Shown piece after piece: positions 59,562 through 64,000 of a stretch of DNA of 64,000 nucleotides. Source of the stretch: Paenibacillus macerans (lineage in GTDB: Bacteria > Bacillota > Bacilli > Paenibacillales > Paenibacillaceae). Made by a program: the position numbers and the translations under genes. The stretch covers positions 1,922,001-1,986,000 of the forward strand of contig NZ_UGSI01000001.1 in assembly GCF_900454495.1 (NCBI RefSeq). Direction: 5' to 3'. How positions within the stretch are numbered: the first letter of the stretch is position 1; the number at the start of each line of letters is the position of its first letter. Below the pieces are notes generated by a model. It was not told where the DNA came from. It saw only the letters and a list, made by a program, of their open reading frames with translations, and searched no databases.

Positions 59562-59951
59562 ATGAAACTCGAATCCATGTCATCTATGCTGCGATCGGGC
59601 GCCTCCGCACAGCAGCCCCCTCCGTCCAGACTGGAGCAGCTTATGCAAATTTCCCAAAGCGGCGCGTCCGCGGCGGAGAAACGGATGATGGCCAAAGCGA
59701 TGCAGATGCAAATGGAGCAGGAATCGGTAGGGACGCTATTCGCACATATCCCCGAGGTTAAGGAGGAAGTGGAGGAAAAGCCGCAGGAGGAGCCGGTGAA
59801 CGGAGAAGAAACGGCGTCGAATGCGCATGGAGATACGGTCCTCATTTCCGATGCGGCCAAGCAGCAATTCGAGAGCAGCCGGCCGGAAGGCAGCAGCTCG
59901 GCGCCCGCGCCGTCGTCGGCCGATACTGCAGCATCGTCGCCAACTGCCTGA
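59562..59951 (+). CDS. Small acidic, Ala/Ser-rich protein of unknown function
   Basis: A 129-aa protein starting at ATG 59562 after AGAAGGAGGAATT, an excellent ribosome site. It opens MKLESMSSMLRSG, has a helical Met/Gln-rich centre (KRMMAKAMQMQMEQESVG), an acidic stretch of Glu/Pro and ends in a Ser/Ala/Pro tail. The line DTVLISDAAKQQFESS resembles the short helix-forming motif found in FlgM-like and flagellar-associated small proteins, but nothing else supports that. No signal peptide or membrane helix. It stands alone between divergent and convergent units with a strong terminator, so it is probably real. Confidence 0.7.
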   Translation: MKLESMSSMLRSGASAQQPPPSRLEQLMQISQSGASAAEKRMMAKAMQMQMEQESVGTLFAHIPEVKEEVEEKPQEEPVNGEETASNAHGDTVLISDAAKQQFESSRPEGSSSAPAPSSADTAASSPTA

Positions 59952-60034
59952 TCCTTATGGGAAAGCATGGGAAAGAAGCGTTCCCCCAAAAATACATACC
60001 CTATCCTCAATCTTGAGAGTTTACCAAAAAAGAT

Positions 60035-60073
60035 GGCGCACCAGGAAATCCTCCTGGTGCCGCCATTTTTCAC
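60035..60073. terminator. Strong bidirectional terminator
   Basis: Stem ATGGCG-CACCAGGA with TCCTGGTG-CGCCAT (one bulged C), followed by TTTTT on the plus side and by a T-run on the minus side from the A-run at 60028-60033. It serves the small acidic gene and possibly the convergent lipoprotein gene. Confidence 0.85.
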
Positions 60074-60155
60074 TTTCATCTGCCGCAGTCTTTTCTGGCT
60101 GGGGCTGCCGTCACGATGTGCAGATCACCGCTATTTCCCCCACGGATTTCCGCCC

Positions 60156-61349
60156 CTAATCGAACAGCTCGCTGACCACCCTGCCGGTCTGACGGTCCAC
60201 CGACAACCAATCCGCTGTCGCCGTATGCGTGTCGGTCTCGTCATTGCGGACTTCTTCGTAAATATGAATCGTCACCGCCTGCTCGTCCGCATGATCGACC
60301 TCTTGGATAAAGATGGAACCGATGTTTTGATTGTCCCGCCGGTTGTTTTCCGCTGCCGTGCTATTTTCAATCCCTGTGACGATATAAAACGCTTCTTCCT
60401 CGGTTAAGTTGACCGCTCCGTTCAAAAATTCCGCCTGCCCCTGATCGAACCTCTTCATCAACACCTCTTTATAACGATCGGCATATTCCTTGCGAGTGAC
60501 TTCATAGACAAGCTCCTCATCGACGTTATATGCTTTTAATTGCTCCCGTATGCTGTCAAGATCGTATGGAACTACTTCCCCGAGCGGGATGAAGCGGTCT
60601 TCTTTAGGGTTATGTATGACGATGCGCTCACTGGCCGTGACGGCGCGGTCGACGCTGCTTTGAGAGCGGAGCAGCAGCAAATTTTCATCATTGTCCAGAG
60701 GATAGGTGTACACATCCGTAAACCCGTTCCGGTAGGCCTCCTCTACCCCCGCCTGATCATACAGCCGGCTCAGAAACGGCGCGTCCTCGGTCCCCGAATT
60801 TTGCAAAAAGTAAGTGTCTCTCGGCTCCGCATTTGCGCCTCCGAAAAAATCCTCCTCCGGATAATCGATGGTCAGCGCGTTATCCGTAAACGATAAAGAA
60901 ACGTTGCGATATAATTCATCGGCGAATACCAGCCGCTGCCCGTCAACGCGAAAATCGCCATCGATTTCCCCATTATGATGGCTAAAGCCCCGAACGACCT
61001 GTACGTTCAAATGGTATTGATCCCCGCCGCCAAGCTTCTTGACTTCCGCAATCCCCACATTCGCAGGATCATAATAGCCGATGATATACGTGCCCGGAAT
61101 AATACGCTGTTGGCCTGTAATATTACCGTCGTTCGTCTGAAGCTCCGGGGAACCCGTCGTTGGCGCGGCTTCTGTCCCACCGCTTGAACTCGGCGTCGGC
61201 TCCGCAGCGGTGTCTTTTACTGGCGCCGACGCTGGCGCAGTCGCGGTTTCAGCCGCGCCTTTCTCCTCGTTTTGGCATCCTGCCAAAACTCCCGCCGCCA
61301 GCAGAACGAGCAGTGCATTTTTGAAAATTGTTGACTTGCCCTTTGTCAT
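60156..61349 (-). CDS. Uncharacterised lipoprotein
   Basis: A 397-aa lipoprotein. ATG 61349 (MTKGKSTIFKNALLVLLAAG) gives a good signal peptide ending in lipobox VLAGC (Cys25); the frame upstream to 61433 has no site and only a weak AGGA precedes ATG 61349. A Thr/Ser/Pro/Ala linker follows, then a mixed alpha/beta domain (about 75-397) with IPGTYIIGYYDPANVG and EEAFYIVTGIENSTAAENNRRD. No known family is recognised; the last 80 residues look like a DUF-type beta domain. The function is unknown. It should be anchored on the outer face of the membrane. Confidence 0.75.
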   Translation of the reverse strand: MTKGKSTIFKNALLVLLAAGVLAGCQNEEKGAAETATAPASAPVKDTAAEPTPSSSGGTEAAPTTGSPELQTNDGNITGQQRIIPGTYIIGYYDPANVGIAEVKKLGGGDQYHLNVQVVRGFSHHNGEIDGDFRVDGQRLVFADELYRNVSLSFTDNALTIDYPEEDFFGGANAEPRDTYFLQNSGTEDAPFLSRLYDQAGVEEAYRNGFTDVYTYPLDNDENLLLLRSQSSVDRAVTASERIVIHNPKEDRFIPLGEVVPYDLDSIREQLKAYNVDEELVYEVTRKEYADRYKEVLMKRFDQGQAEFLNGAVNLTEEEAFYIVTGIENSTAAENNRRDNQNIGSIFIQEVDHADEQAVTIHIYEEVRNDETDTHTATADWLSVDRQTGRVVSELFD

Positions 61350-61398
61350 GTATACGATTCCTGTCCTTCCTGAACGCAAGATTGATCCGGACCGGCGG

Positions 61399-62373
61399 CT
61401 ACGGCAGCCGATACCAGGCAAACGGCTTTGCATAGCGGAAACGGTCGCTCAGATCGTTAAGCTGCGTAAGGAGCTCCGGATCTAGATCCACGGATACGCT
61501 GCGCAAGTTATCCTCGAGCTGCTCCGGCCGCGTCGCGCCCACGATCACCGTCGAGACCGCCGGCCTTGTCATCAGCCAAGCCAGCGACAGCGCGCTGGCC
61601 GAGGTCTCGCGATCGGCGGCGAGCCGGCTCACCTGCCGCCCAAGGGCAATCCGCTCTTCATCCAAAAACCTGCCGAAGTTAGGATCGGTATCCGCTCTCG
61701 AGCCCGCCGGCGCCTCTTTAACGGAATGGTATTTGCCGCTAAGAATGCCGCCGGCCAACGGAAAATACGGGATAATCCCCACGCCCTGATCCGTGCACAT
61801 TGGAACAAGCTCCTGTTCGGGCGTCCGGTCCGCCAGCGAATAACTGACCTGCGTCGAAATGTATTTCGTCCAGCCGCGGCTTTCGCTGATTCCGATCGCT
61901 TTCATCAATTCCCAGGCCGCGTAATTGGAGGCGCCGATATAGCGCACCTTCCCGGCGCGGACCATGTCGTCCAGCGTACGCAGCGTTTCTTCCAGCGGTG
62001 TATACGGGTCAAACGTATGGATTTGGTACAGATCGACATAGTCGGTTTTCAGCCGTTTGAGGCTTTGCTCCAGCTCCTGCTGCAAATGCAGCCGGGAAGA
62101 ACCGCTGGCGTTGGGTCCCTCTCCCCGCACTAGCCCCGCCTTCGTCGCCAGCACCACGCCCTGCCTTCTATCCGCCAAAGCTTCGCCGATGATCCGCTCG
62201 GATTCGGAGCTGGCATAAATATTCGCCGTATCGATAAAATTGACGCCGCTGTCCAAAGCCTGGTGGATCAGTCTGATCGATGTTTCCCGATCCGCGCGTT
62301 TTCCGAACGCATTTGTTCCCAGGCCGAGCGCCGAAACTTCAAGTCCGCTTGTTCCCAGACGCCGATATTTCAT
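61399..62373 (-). CDS. Aldo/keto reductase
   Basis: A 324-aa NADPH-dependent oxidoreductase with a TIM-barrel fold. ATG 62373 (MKYRRLGTSGLEVSALGLG) follows AAGGGGGAT; ATG 62397 is an alternative. The catalytic tetrad is visible as Asp and Tyr in NFIDTANIYA, Lys in VVLATKAGL and His in LYQIHTFDPYTPLEE. The C-terminus has STVIVGATRPEQLEDNL. It belongs to the YvgN/YrpG/tas-like group with broad carbonyl or sugar substrates. It is 35 bp downstream of the HTH-PBP regulator on the same strand; a functional link to molybdate uptake is not obvious. Confidence 0.9.
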   Translation of the reverse strand: MKYRRLGTSGLEVSALGLGTNAFGKRADRETSIRLIHQALDSGVNFIDTANIYASSESERIIGEALADRRQGVVLATKAGLVRGEGPNASGSSRLHLQQELEQSLKRLKTDYVDLYQIHTFDPYTPLEETLRTLDDMVRAGKVRYIGASNYAAWELMKAIGISESRGWTKYISTQVSYSLADRTPEQELVPMCTDQGVGIIPYFPLAGGILSGKYHSVKEAPAGSRADTDPNFGRFLDEERIALGRQVSRLAADRETSASALSLAWLMTRPAVSTVIVGATRPEQLEDNLRSVSVDLDPELLTQLNDLSDRFRYAKPFAWYRLP

Positions 62374-62407
62374 AATAATCCCCCTTGTCCTTTTCACGCG
62401 CCTTATC

Positions 62408-63427
62408 TCACAAACCGGCTTCGCTGCCTGCGATCAGTTGTCCGGTTGAGGACAAATCGTAATCCCCCAAGGAAAACAGCACGTCCCGTAGCTCCGCTGA
62501 CAGCAGCGCCTCGCGAAGCAGGCCAATCCATTCCCGGTTTTCAGGTTTGTTCAGCACGACCAAGTCGACCCGCTCCGCAATCAGCGGGATGAAGTCCAAG
62601 CCGGCGATACGGGCCGGGCGTTCGCTGCCGACGCCGACATCGGCTTGCCCCAGCGCAATCCGTCCGCCAAGCCCCATATGGGTCGTTTCTTCCTGGTCGT
62701 AGCCGTTTACGGACGACGGCACAATCCCCCTGAGCCGCAGCTGCTCGTCAAGCAGGACCCGCGCGCCCGAGCCTTTTTCCCGGTTGATCAGGCGAATATC
62801 CGGACGCGTCAGGTCCTCCCAGGCCGCGATTCCCAAAGGGTTCCCCTGCTTCACGTAAAATCCCGCTTTGCGCGTCACGAAATGAAAGACAAGATAAGGT
62901 AAAGAAATAAACAATTTGCGGATATACGGAAGATTGTATTCTCCCGTGTCGCCATCGTAAAGATGCGTGCTGACGATATCCGCCCCGCCGTTGTACATGG
63001 CCACCAAACTGTCCATGCTGCTGGCGAAGGAGCGCAGCGGCCTGAATCTGGAGCTTCGCTTTTCCAGCGCTTTCGCCAACAAATCAAGACCCGGATCCTG
63101 TCCCGTGATGACCAGCGGTTTTACACCTTCGTTGGCGTCAGCGCTGACTATCGGCGGCGATACGGGAGCCAACGGCGCCAAATGAACGTCCGCCGCGACG
63201 AATCCGGCGGGGCCGCCGCCGAGCCGTCCTGGCGCAGTACTGCCTGCCATGCTTCCGCTTTTCGCTTTAAGTTTATACGCTTCGAGATCCGTGGAATCCA
63301 CCCGCATTTGTTTGCCTACGCGATATGCGGGCAACTCTCCTTTTTTGATCAGATCATAAACGGTTAGTTTGGATACTTTAAGCAATTTGGCGATTTCTTC
63401 GGTCGTGTAAGAGATCGGTTCGGTCAT
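62408..63427 (-). CDS. One-component regulator: HTH domain fused to a binding-protein-like domain
   Basis: A 339-aa cytoplasmic protein. ATG 63427 follows AAGGAGAAACTC. The N-terminus (about 8-55) is a MerR/excisionase-type helix-turn-helix: TTEEIAKLLKVSKLTVYDLI and AYRVGKQMRVDSTDLEAY. A low-complexity linker follows, then a PBP_like domain (about 105-330; LVAMYNGGADIVSTHLYD, INREKGSGARVLLDEQLR, DVGVGSERPARI), related to ModA-type periplasmic proteins without a signal peptide. This layout occurs next to modABC in Firmicutes, where it probably senses molybdate or tungstate. It is divergent from modA. The ligand is inferred. Confidence 0.87.
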   Translation of the reverse strand: MTEPISYTTEEIAKLLKVSKLTVYDLIKKGELPAYRVGKQMRVDSTDLEAYKLKAKSGSMAGSTAPGRLGGGPAGFVAADVHLAPLAPVSPPIVSADANEGVKPLVITGQDPGLDLLAKALEKRSSRFRPLRSFASSMDSLVAMYNGGADIVSTHLYDGDTGEYNLPYIRKLFISLPYLVFHFVTRKAGFYVKQGNPLGIAAWEDLTRPDIRLINREKGSGARVLLDEQLRLRGIVPSSVNGYDQEETTHMGLGGRIALGQADVGVGSERPARIAGLDFIPLIAERVDLVVLNKPENREWIGLLREALLSAELRDVLFSLGDYDLSSTGQLIAGSEAGL

Positions 63428-63575
63428 GAGTTTCTCCTTGTACACGTCATCTATGGATTGTTCCAGCTAGACTTATCTTACTGATGTTCCCGCTATATTT
63501 CAATGAACGGCGCGGTCAGGACGAATTTTATTTTTGAAATGTGCGCAAAGTCTCTATACACTTCATTATGTTTAG

Positions 63576-63600
63576 TATAATCTAGATATAATTAGTTATA
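63576..63600 (+). promoter_or_regulatory. modA promoter -10 and candidate operator
   Basis: TATAAT at 63576-63581 is a consensus -10, with only a weak -35 (CTATAC-like, about 63554). Immediately downstream the inverted repeat TATAA-TTAG-TTATA (63587-63600) overlaps the likely start site, a good position for a repressor such as the adjacent regulator. Confidence 0.5.
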
Positions 63601-63617
63601 ACCAGGGAGGAAGATTC

Positions 63618-64000
63618 ATGTTTCAACGAAAAATGCTACCTTTGCTGGCCGCGATGATGACCGCGCTTTTGCTGGTCATCTCCGGCTGCGGAAATACAGC
63701 AAACAGCGGCGCATCGGCCAATCAGGATACCGCCGCCCAGGCGGAAGCTTCCGGCGCAAATTCAAGCGCTTCCTCAAAAGTCGAACTGCTCGTTTCCGCC
63801 GCGGCCAGTCTTACCGAAAGTATGGACGAGTTAAAAACGATCTACGAAACCGCCCATAACGATGTTAACCTCACCTTTAATTACGGCGCATCCGGGACGC
63901 TGCAGCAGCAGATCGAGCAAGGCGCGCCGGCGGATTTGTTTTTGTCGGCCGGAAAGAAGCAAATGGACGCTCTACTGGACAAAGGACTTATCGATTCAGA
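63618..64000 (+). CDS. modA: Molybdate-binding lipoprotein ModA, N-terminal part (cut by window edge)
   Basis: Starts at ATG 63618 after AGGGAGGAAG and stays open for 127 codons to the window end. The signal peptide (MFQRKMLPLLAAMMTALLLV) ends in lipobox VISGC, then an Ala/Ser linker. The mature start VELLVSAAASLTESMDELK, NLTFNYGASGTLQQQIEQG and PADLFLSAGKKQMDALLDKG are clear ModA motifs (the Ser residues in AAASL and GASGT contact the oxyanion). It delivers molybdate to the ModBC importer, whose genes probably follow outside the window. Confidence 0.93.
   Translation, partial: MFQRKMLPLLAAMMTALLLVISGCGNTANSGASANQDTAAQAEASGANSSASSKVELLVSAAASLTESMDELKTIYETAHNDVNLTFNYGASGTLQQQIEQGAPADLFLSAGKKQMDALLDKGLIDS

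Overview
The window looks like chromosome of a Paenibacillus-type, spore-forming Firmicute. The pointers are a GerA-family germination operon, parE-parC, a double-headed dynamin (DynA type), an SLH-anchored exoprotein, YesM/YesN-type two-component proteins, moderately high GC, strong AGGAGG ribosome sites and frequent GTG/TTG starts. Genus is inferred from gene content only.

Layout. 1-5316: 5'-terminal part of an HD-GYP phosphodiesterase, then a decayed germination locus on the minus strand (frameshifted Ger(x)C remnant plus a small membrane protein) back to back with an intact plus-strand operon (GerA, GerC, small membrane protein, GerB types). 5325-11812: ABC ATPase, double GNAT acetyltransferase, ABC exporter, an RNA-modification pair (methyltransferase and RluA-type pseudouridine synthase) and a MarR regulator. 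12021-12303: a 283-bp non-autonomous transposon relic with a perfect 8-bp target duplication. 12321-19613: ilvE with a divergent LysR gene, then parE-parC. 19753-24063: GDSL hydrolase/ABC-2 exporter operon and a PspA-DUF4178 pair. 24214-28877: glycerol dehydrogenase and dihydroxyacetone kinase opposite a PocR-AraC activator, then a secreted CAP protein. 29087-30720: IS copy 1. 30966-40289: galactose-type ABC transporter mglBAC with a metallo-hydrolase and a three-gene sensory unit (sugar-binding lipoprotein, YesM-type kinase, YesN-type regulator). 40537-46644: permuted papain-like protein and a branched-chain amino acid ABC operon whose promoter has a GlnR/TnrA-like site on each side. 47028-48578: IS copy 2. 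48731-54401: GNAT, purT, dynA. 54597-59083: SLH-anchored esterase with a terminator-bearing leader, a YdeN-like hydrolase and a 653-aa orphan protein. 59562-64000: small acidic protein, lipoprotein, aldo-keto reductase, and a one-component HTH/binding-protein regulator divergent from modA, which runs off the edge.

How the genes work together. Most of 24-46 kb is nutrient acquisition with local control: glycerol/dihydroxyacetone (PocR-AraC), galactose-like sugar (extracytoplasmic sensor trio plus a cre box), branched-chain amino acids (possible nitrogen control) and molybdate (HTH-PBP regulator). The most informative mobile-DNA result is that two IS1595-like copies and the 283-bp relic share the same outer and inner inverted repeats, so the relic defines the true element ends. 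I found no tRNA, rRNA, CRISPR array, prophage or recognisable anti-phage system. All similarity statements rest on reading the sequence; no database search was run.
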